Shown piece by piece: positions 50,702 to 62,204 of a stretch of 64,000 nucleotides of DNA. This stretch comes from Hyaloscypha bicolor E. Taxonomy: Eukaryota; Ascomycota; Leotiomycetes; Helotiales; Hyaloscyphaceae. The notes below the pieces were generated by a model that did not search any database, was not told the DNA's origin, and worked only from the letters and a program-made list of their open reading frames with translations. The position numbers were made by a program, and so were the translations under genes. Position 1 is the stretch's first letter. The number at the start of each line of letters is the position of its first letter. Location: the NCBI RefSeq assembly GCF_002865645.1, contig NW_020194685.1, positions 820,807 through 884,806 of the forward strand, given 5' to 3'.

Positions 50702-53573
50702 CTATTCCCCCTCTCCTATTTCCTCCCCTATTTCCTCCCCTATTTCCTCCCCTATTTCCTCCCCTATTTCCTCCCCTATTTCCTCCCCTATTTCCTCTTC
50801 TATTTCCCCCCCTATTTCTACTACTTCTACCTCTTCCACTTCCACGCTTCGCTTAATATGCCATTTTCTTATATATATACTAGTTTCTTTTAAGAATACT
50901 AGTATATTTAATATCCCAATTTCCGTATGTAATAGTAACCGTAGGTTAAAAGTACTAGCTTCCAAGCTCCCTTTAAATAGACTAAATAGTCTAAAACGTT
51001 CCTCTCTATATAGTATATAATATAAAAGGAGGTGCTTTGTATTCTCAGTTTTGCCACATTTGCATTTATTATTAGATGCTATTTTTAGCCTATATAAATA
51101 GGACTTTAAATATCCGTGGCCTAGCTTTAGCTAGAAGAAGGCACTAGCTATAGGCCTAAGTATTCCTATAGGTAGGTTTATTTTTCTGGTTACTTTCCAC
51201 GGATATATATTACTATATGATTCTAGCTAGGTTTTCGGTTTAGTATAAGATTCTAAAAGTAGTCTATACTCTAGTTTCTTAACTTTATTAATTTCGACCC
51301 CTAGGAAAGCAAAGGAGGTTTTTACTAATTCAGGTTCTAATATAGGAGAAGTAGTGCCTAGCTTAGCTAGCTCATTAGCTTCTTCGTTCCCTATTATATC
51401 TATATGCCCTGGAACCCAGATTAGTTCTATATTAGCTCCTTTAGCTTTAAGGGCCTTAGTAGCTAATATAGCTCTAATCTGTTAGCTTTGGCCAGGTTTA
51501 TTAGACGGAGTTTTTAATCTTAGTAAACCAGCTTGGTTATCTATATAGATATTAAAAAGCTCCCCTCTCTTTACTTTACTACTAGTATATTTAATAGCCC
51601 TAGTAACGCCTTCTAGTTCTCCGTTATAGACTATAGTACTAGCTCCTATATTCTGGCTTTCTCTATATTTAGCTATGACCGGAATATAAGGAGTTTCGTA
51701 ACTATAAACTACAAGCCCTAGGCCTACTCCGATTCCTTTTTTAGTCTGAGATTCGTCTATATATATAGATAGTACGGAGCTATTATTATATAAAGTCTTT
51801 AGATAGAAATTATGTAATATAGTAGTCTCTTCCTTTAGCTATTTTGATATAGTAATTTTATAAGGTACTTCTCTGTTCCAGGGAGCAAAGTAAAAGTGTC
51901 TTATAATCTCTAGATCTCTAGGGTCTACTAGATTACTAATAGAATCCACTATAGTTTCTATTTGAGACTTTTTAGCCAAGCAATCTTGCTTTAGATTAGT
52001 ATTTAGACTATAAATAGAGTCTATATCAGATTCTATTACTTCTAAATCCCTAGATCTTTGGAAGAACTTCTCGAACTCTAGTCTAATAGGGTGTTTTAGA
52101 CTTAGTTTAAGGATTTGGAAGGCATATTAACGTCAACTATGGTTTAGCCTTATAATAGGTGGAGCTAAAGCTGATTCGACCTCTATAGGAATAATAGGGG
52201 CAGTTTTAAATACTTCTAAAGTCTTCCTTAGGGCTAGGTTTTAAATAGCCTATAAAGGCCGAATCTGAGCTTTATTTTCAGTCTTCCACCATAGTATAGA
52301 ACCATAGTCTATTATACTAGTAATACAGGCTAAATATAGCTATCTAATTATAAAAGGGAATAAACCATATGATATATTTATAAGTCTCTATATCCTATAA
52401 AAGGCTTGTTTTGCTTTGGAAGCCCTATAGGCTATATATTCCTTAAATCTGAGGTTTTTATCGAAATAGATCCCTAGCCATTTGACTACTTTACTAGGGG
52501 AAACTAGTTCCCTATTAAGTAGTTTTAGACTAGGCTTATTTTTGGAATTATTAAAATAAATAAGCTCAGTTTTATCTATATTAAAGCTAATAGTATTCTT
52601 TTTCCCTAAATCGACTATATCCTTTACTTCCCGTTCTAGGGTCTTTATATTCTTTTTAAGACTATTAGAAATAATAGTAAGAGTTATATCGTCTAAATAG
52701 GACTTAAAACTAATATTTACTAATTTAAATAGATCTCGGATATAGATCAGGAATAGTATAGGTAATATAGGACTCCCTTGTGAAATACTAGTAAATATAG
52801 ACTTAAATACTTCTATACTATTATTAAAAGCTAGTCTTAATACTCGGTTATCTAGGAACGACAATACCTAGAGAATAAGGCTAGTAAGTAGTAATAAACT
52901 AATCATGATCTATAATAGCCTATTCTTGGACACGTAATCAAAGGCACCTTTAATATCTAGGAAGAGAATAGTAGTTTTCAGCTTATAGGACTTATTAGTC
53001 TCTACTTCATTCTATAGTAATAAAGCAGTATTAATAGCTAACTTATATAGCCTACCTCTCATTTAGGAAGAATGTAATAGGTTACTAGTCTCGGCTAAAT
53101 AACTAAGTCTCTTAGCTAATATTCTCTTAGAAACCTTCCCTAAACAATTAAGTAAGGAAATAACTCAATATGCTTTAGGTAGGAAATAGTTTGGTTTTCC
53201 TAATTTCTTTAGAATAAAGCTAGTAGCTTGTTTCTAGACTTTAGGGTAATACCCCTTATTAATAAATAAGGAATATAGCCTATAAAAAATGTCTAGAGCA
53301 GCTCTATAAGCGTGAACTATAATCTCTTAAGTAACTAAGTCTAGTCCTGGGGTTTTCCCCTTTATCTTAGAGATGTATACTTATTCTAGCTCTATTTTAG
53401 ATAGAATAGGCCAGTTCTACTTTAAACTAGGCCTATAGTTTATTAGGCTAATAGGCTCAGTATTAGGGGATAATAGGAAAAGCTCAGCTCTAAAGATATT
53501 ACACTTCTCTTGGAAAGTCGACTTTAAATTACTATTACTACTATTACTACTATTTCCACTATTACTACTTAAG
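50702..53573 (-). pseudogene. LINE L3 ORF2, RT to C-terminus
   Basis: Minus strand. RT is well kept at 52388-52864 with SQGSPILPILFLIYIRD and an intact SYLDDIT metal site (about 52680-52710). RNase H lies around 51500-51790 and the C-terminal finger near 51060. The acidic tail at 50705-50840 has few EEV units and about eight GEEI-type units. It ends with the stop at 50702. Stops elsewhere rule out function. The N-terminal part is the separate block 59618-60134. Confidence 0.88.
51284..51377 (-). other. L3 segment replaced by foreign DNA in L2
   Basis: Normal LINE coding sequence between RNase H and the finger domain; also present in L4 near 58730-58830. It is the reference for the patch at 44905-45060. 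Confidence 0.7.
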
Positions 53574-53585
53574 ATACTAGGGATC
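53574..53585. repeat. Target-site duplication of LINE L4, left copy
   Basis: ATACTAGGGATC; the right copy at 59606-59617 is ATACTAGGAATC, one G-to-A difference. It lies in L3. Confidence 0.85.
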
Positions 53586-53725
53586 CAAAACAATTTATTT
53601 TCGGTTTTTTTACCCCTCTTACTTTCAGATACACACTTCACCTACCTATAGAACTCACTCAGTATACCTAATCCACTTAGCCCCAAGCTCTAGAACCTAC
53701 TATAAGTAGAACTAGAGCCGGCTAA

Positions 53726-55345
53726 ATGGCCCCCCCGGATCCCCCGGGCTCCAGCCCCCCTAATATCGACCCCCAGGACCTCGGAGAACTCCCTGAGAGC
53801 CCTAGCTCGGAGCTAGAGCTACCCACTAGCCCCCCATTACCTCGATTCCCCCCGGGTTCCTAGTTCGCCTTCGATTTAACTACGAACCCCATATCCTCAG
53901 ACGAACTCATAGCCCCTTTTTCTCAGCTTAATCAGGCTAGTGCGAATCGCCAGAGCCGCACACTAAACGGGCTAAAGCGTGGCCCTAGCTCGAGCGATAT
54001 TAATAGCAATATTAATAAGGAATACCAAAACCACGGAAACTACTACTAATATTAGAACCAAGCTTCGAACAAAGCTAAACTACTAATCCGCAAAGCCCGA
54101 AGCTTAATAGTCAAAGCTATTAGTATTACTACGTTATATGACCAGTAATCTCAACTACTAGATCTAGTAGAAATCTTTAGAGAATATACTGAATTCGGCC
54201 GTATCCGCTATACTAGTACTTTACTAGCCTCTCAAGTAGCGAACCTTGAAAATGCCACTAAATGGATCGAAATTCAAGCAAGAACCCAAGCAAAAACTAC
54301 CCCTATGAAGCCTATATAAGCTATATAAGCTAAGCCTACTTGGGCTAGTGTGGCTAGTCAAGAACCTATACACTCGGCAAAAGACAAGGACTGGACTTTA
54401 GTATTACATACTAAGTCTAAAAATCAGGGAGGAAATGGCACTAGTATACTTACTAGTAGCGGTAGTGCTCGTGGTACTAATACGACTAGTGCTCGTGATA
54501 CTAGCTTATATAGTATATGTAATACTAAAAATATAGCCCTCTCTAGGAAATGCACCTTCCTACTAGCTCATATAGAGTAGGCTATTTCCTTTTTAGCTAT
54601 TTCTACCTGTAATTTGCTTAATACTACTTTCTGCTCTAAGGGAATCAAGGGATTAGTAATCTCTATGGTCTCTTTTTCCTTAAGGGGTAATATTATAGTA
54701 AATACTACCCCTGAGTTTAACTCTGATTTTCTGGTTTCAAATATTGAGATTATAAAGGGGGTGCTTCCCTTAGTTAAAAGTATATAAAAAGGGGAACTAT
54801 GGTATAAAGTTATTATTTATGGTATACCTATTCGTGAGTTTGATATACCCGAAGGAATGGACTTAGTCCTAGAAGAGATCAAGACCTTTAATAAAGGACT
54901 AGAGCCTATTGGCTAGCCTTATTGGGCCACTTCTAAGGAAAAGAGAAACTTAGGCCTCTAGCGAGCCGGTTTAGTAGTAGTGGTATTCCCTACCGAGATC
55001 CAAGCTAATAGAGCTATTAAAAATAGACTCCTTATAGCCGGAATCTCTGCTAAGGTAGTAAAATATCATACTATCTCTAGTACTATATAGTATACTAGGT
55101 GTACAGGGTACGAGTACTTAGATTCTATTTGCAAAAAAGAACCTAAGTATTTACTATATAGGGAAAGTCATGTGACTAAGAACTATTTTTACTCTATCTA
55201 TAAAAAGAAGGGTAAAAAGTGCCTCTATATAATTACTAAATGCTCTAATTATTTAAGTACTATACATTTAGCTAATTCCAAGCTATGTGAAGTGTACTTA
55301 GCTATTAAAGCTACTATAATTCCTATTATTACTATTAATAAGTAA
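53726..55345 (+). pseudogene. LINE L4 ORF1
   Basis: 540 codons in frame from ATG 53726 to TAA 55343-55345, same layout as L1 ORF1 (Pro-rich start, TWASVAS segment, zinc knuckles at the C-terminal end near 55090-55290). 54154-55038 is base-for-base identical to 41272-42156 of L1, including shared internal stops, while the flanks differ by scattered transitions. Confidence 0.9.
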
Positions 55346-58300
55346 CTATATTAAAGTACTATAATTTAATATGAATCGTAATGGAACTACTACTAAAAAC
55401 GTCTTGTAAACAGCTATAGAATTAGATATTAAAGTCCTAGTAATCCAGGAACTATAGGTAATAGCAAGAAATAGTAATAATCGGAAATATCATTCCATTA
55501 TATACTCGAGCTATTATTAAATACTCCCGAATTACGGTACCTTGAGACCTAGAACCTTAATTTACATAGCCCGTGAATTACAGGCTAGCCTAGCTCAAAA
55601 CTCACTAAGTAATCCAGATTGCCTAATTATAGACTTAAGTCTAGGTATACTAAAAATGCAGCTAATTAATTTCTATAATATAATTTACCCAGAAGACCCT
55701 AATAGTATATTAACTATATTAAGAGAGGATATTTTACCTACTACTCTCTTTAATAGCTCTTTATTACTAGGCGATTTTAATATATATTATCCTTGGTGGG
55801 ATCCCCTAAGGCCTCAAAGCAATTATATAATCTATTTAATTAGCTATATAAAAAGCCATTCTCTAAGGCTATTAAATAAAATAGGGGAAAGTACCTTCTA
55901 TAGGCCTAATATGTCCACTTCTTCTATATTAGACTTAAGTTTTACTACTAGTGGAATAGTAACTAAGATTAAAGACTAGCAAGTACTACCAGACTTAGGT
56001 TCTAATTACTTTGGGGTACTATTTACTATTAGTAAGTCGACTTATAGCTCTAGTTCTAATCCAGTCAGATTTAATACTAGGAAAGCGAACTGGGCTAAAT
56101 TTACAAGCTACCTTATTAGTAGCCTTAATAATATACCCTTTCCACTTACTAGTATACCTGGAAACCATAAACTAGATCTATTAGCTAAAGACTTTACTAA
56201 TAGAATAGTGGATACGGCTAGTAATAGTATTCCAAAATCTACTATTAGTTCATATTCTAAACCCTGGTAAAATAAGGACTTAAAGACTTTATATAAATTA
56301 ATACTATACTATAGCCATAAGTCTAAAGCCTCAGGGTATACTCTCTATAAATAAGAACTCTAAAATATAAAGAATACCTACTTTATTACTATTAAAGGCA
56401 CTAAGCTAGCATATTAGAATAAGTTCTTAGAGAATAAAGATTCCTAGTCAATCTTTAAAGCTATAAAGTATACTAAAGATACCTTATATAAACCGATCCC
56501 TAGTATCTTAAATAGTAATAATAGAAATAGTAGTAATAGTAGTAATAGTAGTAATAGTAATTTAAAGTCAACTTTCCAAGAGAAGTATAATATCTTTAGA
56601 GCTAAGCTTTTCCCACTACCCCCTAATACTGAGCCTATTAGCCTAATAAACTATAGGCCTAGTTTAAAGTAGAACTGGCCTATTCTATCCAGAATAAAGC
56701 TAGAACAAACATATACTTCTAAGATAAAGGAGAAAACCCCAGGACCAGACTTAGTTACTCAAGAGATTATAGTCCACACCTATAGAGCTGCTCCAGACAT
56801 TTTTTATAGGCTATATTCCTTATTTATTAATAAGGAATACTACCCTAAAGTCTGGAAACAAGCTACTGGCTTTATTCTAAAGAAATCAGGAAAACCAAAC
56901 TATTCCCTACCTAAAGCATATCGAGTTATTTCCTTACTTAATTACTTAGGGAAGGTTTCTGAGAGAATATTAGCTAAGAGACTTAGTTATTTAGCCGAGA
57001 CTAGTAACCTATTATATCCCTCCCAAATAGGAGATAGGCTATATAAGTCAGCTATTAATACTACTTTATTACTATAGAATGAAGTAAAGACTAATAAGTC
57101 CTATAAGCTAAAAACTAGTACTCTCTTCCTAGATATTAAAGGTGCCTTCGATTACGTATCCAAGAATAGGCTATTACAGATCATAATTAGTTTATTACTA
57201 CCTACTAGCCTTATTCTCTAGGTATTATTATTCCTAGACAACCGGGTATTAAGACTAGCCTTTAATAATAGTATCGAAGCATTTAAGTCTATACTTACTA
57301 GCATTCCACAAGGTAGTCCTATATTACCTATACTATTCCTAATCTATATCAGAGATCTATTTAGATTAGTAAATATTAGTTTTAAGTCCTATTTAGACGA
57401 TATAACCCTTACTACTACTTCTAAAAGTCTTAAATAAAATATAAAGACTTTAGAAAGAGAAGCAAAGGATATATTTGAGCTAGGGAATAAGAATACTATT
57501 AGCTTTAATATAGATAAAACTAAGCTTATTTACTTTAATAATTCCAAAAATAAGCCTAGCTTAAAACTACCTAACGGAGCTATAGTTCTCCCTAGTAAGA
57601 TAGTTAAATAGCTAGGAATATACTATAACGAGAAGCTCAGTTTTAAGGAACATATAGCCTATAGGACTTCTAAAGCAAAACAAGCCTTTTATAGGGTTTA
57701 GAGACTTACGAATATATTATATAATTTATTCCCATTTGCAATTAGATAGCTATATTTAGCCTGTATTACTAGTATAATAGACTATGGTTCCTTACTATAG
57801 TAGAAGACTGAAAATAAAGCTCAAATTAGGCCTTTATAAGCTATCCAGAACCTAGCCCTAAGGAAAACCTTAGGAGTATTTAAATCAGCTCCTATTATTC
57901 CTATAGAAATCGAATTAGCTTTACTTCCACCTATTATAAGGCTAAACCATAATCGTCATTAATATACCCTCCATATCCTTAAATTAAGTCTAAATCACCC
58001 TATTAGACTAGAGTTTAAGAAGTCCTTCCAAAAATCTAAGTAATTAGAATTAGTAAACTCTGATATAGACTCTATTTATAGTCTAAATACAGATCTAGTT
58101 CGAGATCATATAGCTAAAATATCCCAAATTGAAATTATAGTCAATTCTATTAAGGAACTTATAGTCCCTAAGGACTTAGAGACTATAAGACACTTTTACT
58201 TTATTCCCTGGAACAGAGAAGTACCTTATAAAATCACTATATCAAGACAGCCTAAGAAAGAAACTACTATATTACATAATCTCTATTTAAAGACTTTATA

Positions 58301-59393
58301 TAATAATAGCTCTATATTATCTATATATATAGATAGATCTCAAACTCAAAAAGGAATCGGAATAGGCCTAGGACTCGTAGTCTATAGTTACGAAACTTCC
58401 TATATACTAGTTATAGCTAAATATAGAGAAAGCCAGAATATAGGAGCTAGTACTATAGTCTATAATAGAGAACTAGAAGGCATTACTAGAGCTATTAAAT
58501 ACGCTAGTAGTAAAGCAAAGAGAGGGGAGCTCTATAATATCTATATAGATAACCAAGCTAGTTTACTAAGATTAAAGACTTCTTCTAATAAGCCGGGACA
58601 AAGTCAATAGATTAGAGCTATACTAGCTACTAAAGCCCTTATAGCTAAAGGAGCTAGTATAGAACTAATCTGGGTCCCAGGCTATATAGATATAATTGGG
58701 AATAAAGAAGCAAACGTGCTAGCTAAAATAGGCACTACTTCTCCTATATTAGAACCTGAATTAGTAAAAACCTCCTTTGCTTTCCTAGGGGTCCAAATTA
58801 ATAAAGTTAAGAAACAAGAATATAGACTACTTTTAGAATCTTATACTAAACCAAAGACCTAGCTAGAATCATATAGCAATATATATCCGTGGAAAGTATC
58901 CAAGAAAATATAGCTATCTTTAGGAACTCTAAGGCTACTAGCTAGTGCCTTCTTCTAATTAAAGCTAGGCCACGGATATATAAAATCCTATTTATATAGG
59001 CTAAAAATAGTATCTAATAACAAATGCAAATATGGCAAGACTAAGAATGCAAAGCACCTCCTTTTATATTGCGAGCTATATAAGAAGAAACGAATTAGAC
59101 TATTTAGTCTATTTAAGGGTAGCTTGGAGGCTAGTGCTTTTAACCTATGAGTTCTATTACATACGGAGATTAGTATACCGAATACACTAGTATTCTTAAA
59201 AGAGACTAGTATATATACAAGAAAATGGCATATGGACCGAAGCGTAGAAGTGGAAGAAGTGGAAATAGGGGTAGAAATAGGGGAGGAAATAGGGGAGGAA
59301 ATAGGGGTGGAAATAGGGGAGGAAATAGGGGAGGAAATAGGGGTGGAAATAGGGGTGGAAATAGGGGATGTGGAAATAGGAGAGTGGGAATAG
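55338..59393 (+). pseudogene. LINE L4 ORF2, endonuclease-RT-RNase H polyprotein
   Basis: 1352 codons in one frame; the start is ATA from ATG. Endonuclease codons about 1-225: LLGDFNIYYPWWDP near codon 144; LGSNYFGV near 218 where SDH is expected. RT codons about 440-800: KTPGPDLVTQEI, LFLDIKGAFDYV, SIPQGSPILPILFLIYIRD, and an intact SYLDDIT near codon 684. RNase H about 990-1130: LSIYIDRSQTQKG, VYNRELEGITRAI, IYIDNQASLL, WVPGYIDIIGNKEAN (His of WVPGH changed). Finger near 1235: KCKYGKTKNAKHLLLYC. Acidic EEIG/VEIG repeat tail from about codon 1300. Role in the intact element: nicking the target, copying RNA by target-primed reverse transcription. About 20 stops. Confidence 0.92.
59240..59390 (+). 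repeat. Coding minisatellite, acidic tail of L4 ORF2
   Basis: Mostly GAGGAAATAGGG and GTGGAAATAGGG 12-base units coding EEIG and VEIG, with only one or two EEV units. The mix differs from L2. Confidence 0.9.
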
Positions 59394-59605
59394 GGGATAG
59401 GGGAGGAATCGCGATTTACACTCATTTTCTTTATTTCCTTACTATTACTGTTCTAGGGGTACGTCCCCAACCATTTATTACACCTATATTGGAAATTGGG
59501 CCTGTATATAAACCACGGAGACACACGCTAGCTAGCTAGCCGTGCTACATAGTTCTAGACTAATAAAGCACATTAAAAGGAAAAAAAAAAAAAAAGGAAA
59601 AAAAA
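59394..59605 (+). terminator. 3' untranslated region and A-rich tail of LINE L4
   Basis: Contains AGGGGTACGTCCCC (short hairpin) and CACGCTAGCTAGCTAGCCGTG, a strong hairpin about 60 bp before the tail. The tail is A-rich with GG interruptions. The same 3' block ends L3, L5 and L6, so it is probably the signal recognised by the element's RT. Confidence 0.65.
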
Positions 59606-59617
59606 ATACTAGGAATC

Positions 59618-60134
59618 AGTTCATATAAGGTATCTTTAGTATATTTCATAGCTTTAAAAATCGACTGGGAGTCTTCATTCTCTAAGAACTTATTCCAATA
59701 CGCTAGCTTAGCGCCTTTAATAATAATAAAGTAAGTATTCTTTATATTTTGGAGTTCTTATTTATAGAAAGTATACCCTAAGGCTTTAGACTTACGGCTA
59801 TAGTATAGCATTAATTTACGTAAAGTCTTTAAGTCCTCATTCCACTAGAATTTAGAATATGAACTAATAATAGATTTTGGAATACTATTACTAGCCGCAT
59901 CCACTATTCTATTAGTAAAGTCTTTAGCTAATAGGTCTAGTTCATGGTTTCCAGGTATACTAGTAAGTAGAAAGAGCATATTATTAAGGCTACTAATAAG
60001 ATAGCTTGTAAATTTAGCCCAGTCCGCTTTCCTAGTATTAAATCTGACTAGATTAGAACTAGAGCTATAAGTCGACTTACTAATAGTAAATAGTACCCCA
60101 AAGTAATCAGAACCTAAGTCTAGTAGCACTTGCC
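59618..60134 (-). pseudogene. LINE L3 ORF2, N-terminal fragment beyond L4
   Basis: Continues the L3 frame upstream. The open stretch at 59845-60129 codes LGSDYFGVLFTISKS, with the endonuclease Asp of SDH still present and only His changed, then a GNHELDLLAKDF segment. It stops at the 5' truncation point of L3. Confidence 0.88.
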
Positions 60135-60829
60135 ATATTTAATTACTTTTATAATAGTAATATATTAGAACTTCTTTTAATTTAATATTAATATTTTAAA
60201 GCTTAAGAAATAAGTCTAATAGCTAGAATATAATAAAAAGACATATAATTTTCTTATTTAATAATAGACTTATATAATATATTTCTAGTAAGTATTTAAT
60301 ATACTTAATTTTCTCTAATAAAGATTATAATATAATATACTTACTATCTTTATAATAAAAGAACTATATATTATTTAATATAAATAACTCGAGTATTTTA
60401 GATAAGAAAACTTTAAAAAGCTAAAAATAATAGCTTAAGATATAGATTTATAAATATTACTTATATTTTATATTTATAAAATATATCTAAAAGAATATAT
60501 AATAAAGGCTTCCTATAAGAGTTATATTATTATTATATTTAAATAATTAAAAGATTATTTATATATTACTTTCTTTAATAATATAAGTTATTATATATTA
60601 AATAAAAAATACTAGAACCTTTTTATATAATATATTACTATATATAGTATTTTATATTTAAAACAAAATCTACTTTAATTAATAATTACTTTAATTATTA
60701 AATTTCAAAATTAAAGTAGTAACTAAGAGATTTAAAAAGTCTTTAACTTAAGAATTATTATTCTATAAAAACTTAAATTTTTATATTAAATAATTAACTA
60801 GTAACTATAAATTATAAAAATTAAACTAG
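60135..60829. other. AT-rich degenerate sequence
   Basis: Closed in all frames and very AT-rich, with no recognisable domain or repeat. It abuts the truncated 5' end of L3. Confidence 0.5.
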
Positions 60830-61320
60830 CCTTATTAGGCTATTTTATCTCTTATCTAAGAGAGCCCTCTTATAAGTGACTAAAATCTCTTAGTAAGTTC
60901 TTGGCTAATTAAGAACGTGATTTCTTAGTAAGCTCTTAGCTAATTAAGAACGTAACTTGGATTTAGAACTAAGGATTCGGTTTATAAGATTGAGGTATCT
61001 ATTAAGCCATAATTACAATTTAATAAGATATTTATTTAGCCGTCTTATAATTTGATTTCTAATAATCGGTGGATTTATAGGCCATACTTATTATAATTAG
61101 TAGAGTTATAAGTTATTCTTATAGTTTGGTATAGCTAGATTTTATTATTTAAATAGCTAGATTTCCCCCCTTAGAACCAAAAAAATCAAGTACTCGAACA
61201 GCACTTCAAAATCACTCTACTCTTTAGTTTATAATCTAAAACCTTACTTTACTTTACTTTACTTTAGTCTTTAAGACTTTACCTCCCTATTAATTCCAAT
61301 TATTCCGATAGTTCTTTCTA
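60830..61320. other. Short island of less-mutated, non-repeat sequence
   Basis: Composition is nearer normal (runs such as CCCCCCTTAGAACC and CACTTCAAAATCACTC keep CpA). It contains a 35-bp tandem duplication at 60888-60957, the tetrad CTTTA repeated near 61240-61275, and AGTCTTTAAGACT (61274-61286). No gene seen. Single-copy DNA escapes RIP, so this may be a remnant of unique sequence or an LTR whose partner is absent. Confidence 0.5.
60888..60957. repeat. 35-bp tandem duplication with internal hairpin
   Basis: Two units starting TCTTAGTAAG(T/C)TCTT. Each contains GTTCTT...AAGAAC-type inverted repeats around GGCTAATT (TAGCTAATT in unit two). Confidence 0.75.
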
Positions 61321-61379
61321 GTAAATAGGTTTATAAATATAAATATAATTCCTCTAGATAAATTATTTACTATAAGGCC

Positions 61380-61832
61380 TGCTAGGTAATCTATAGTAAT
61401 TAATAACAAGAAGATATTAACTTTAATAAGACCTTTATAACTATAATAAAGCCTATAAACTATAAATTAATCTTTACTATAGCTATGGCTTTAGATTAGG
61501 AAATTAATTAGATAAATATAAAGATTATATTTCTCTATAGAAAAGTTAAAGAAACTATTTATATAAAATAACTAACCGGATTTAGAAATAGATTAAATAA
61601 GGTATATAAGCTAGATTAAGTACTTTATAGCTTAAAGCAAGCCTTAAGAATCTAATATAATATATTTTCCGAATTTCTTTAAAAGCTAGACTTCTAATTA
61701 TTAGATATAAATACTAGTATCTTTTATAAAAAAGAAGTTATTATTACTATTTATATTAATAATCTATTTATTATAAGATATAAATAAGCAGAGATTAATA
61801 TACTAAAATAAGTCCTAAATAAATACTTTTAG
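61380..61832 (+). pseudogene. Copia G reverse transcriptase, first part
   Basis: Reads FNKTFITVVK, then INIKIIFLYRKVKETIYIKQLTGF, VYKLD*VLYSLKQAL and IYINNLFI. These align in order with the RT of B; the metal site is Asn-Asn in both. Continues at 62205 after L5. Confidence 0.85.
61821..61832. repeat. Target-site duplication of LINE L5, left copy
   Basis: AAATACTTTTAG; the right copy is 62193-62204, where its first As merge with the poly(A). Confidence 0.85.
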
Positions 61833-62192
61833 AAGTGGAAGAAGTGGAAGAAGTGGAAGAAGTGGAAGAAGTGGAAGAAGTGGAAATAAGGGAGGAAATA
61901 GGGGAGGAAATAGGGGAGGAAATAGGGGAGGAAATAGGGGAGGAAATAGGAGAAGGGGAATAGGGAAAAAGGGAAAAGGGAAATAGGGAGTAGGGGAGGA
62001 ATTGCGATTTATACTCATTTTTTCTTTATTTCCTTAAGTTTTTGTTTCAGGGGTATGTCCCCAACTATTTACTACCTATATTGGAATTTGGGCCTGCATA
62101 TAAGCTACTGAGACTCACGCTAGCTTAGCTAGCCGTACTACATAGTTCTAAACTAATAAAGTACGTTAAAAGAAAAAAAAAAAAAAAAAAAA
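61833..62192 (+). mobile_element. Minimal 3' LINE fragment L5
   Basis: Only 360 bp: the end of ORF2 (EEV and EEIG repeat tail, stop at 61961-61963), the 3' UTR with the GCTAGCTTAGCTAGC palindrome, and about 25 A. It is flanked by a 12-bp duplication, so it is a genuine, severely 5'-truncated insertion into Copia G. It shows little sign of RIP. Confidence 0.9.
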
Positions 62193-62204
62193 AAATACTT
62201 TTAG

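Larger units (their letters stand above)
53586..59605 (+). mobile_element. Tad1-like LINE L4, full-length, plus strand
   Basis: A complete 6.0-kb LINE inserted in L3, with 12-bp duplications, a 5' end like L2, ORF1, ORF2 without net frameshift, a 3' UTR and an A-rich tail interrupted by GG (59577-59605). It gives the reference gene structure for the family. Mutated start of ORF2, stops and a lost endonuclease His make it inactive. Confidence 0.93.
50471..60134 (-). mobile_element. Tad1-like LINE L3, minus strand, 5'-truncated, split by L4
   Basis: Begins (3' end) with a 20-base poly(T) at 50471-50490 inside L1 and runs to 53585, is interrupted by L4, and resumes at 59606-60134. It is 5'-truncated within the endonuclease region of ORF2, at TAGCACTTGCCA. 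No duplication of the L1 target is seen at 60134, and L1 does not resume there, so the right junction was probably rearranged. Confidence 0.85.

Noticed and set aside
53417..53641. Open frame running from LINE L3 across the junction into L4 5' sequence, as a fusion gene
   Set aside because: It crosses an insertion junction by chance; each side belongs to a different element in opposite orientation.
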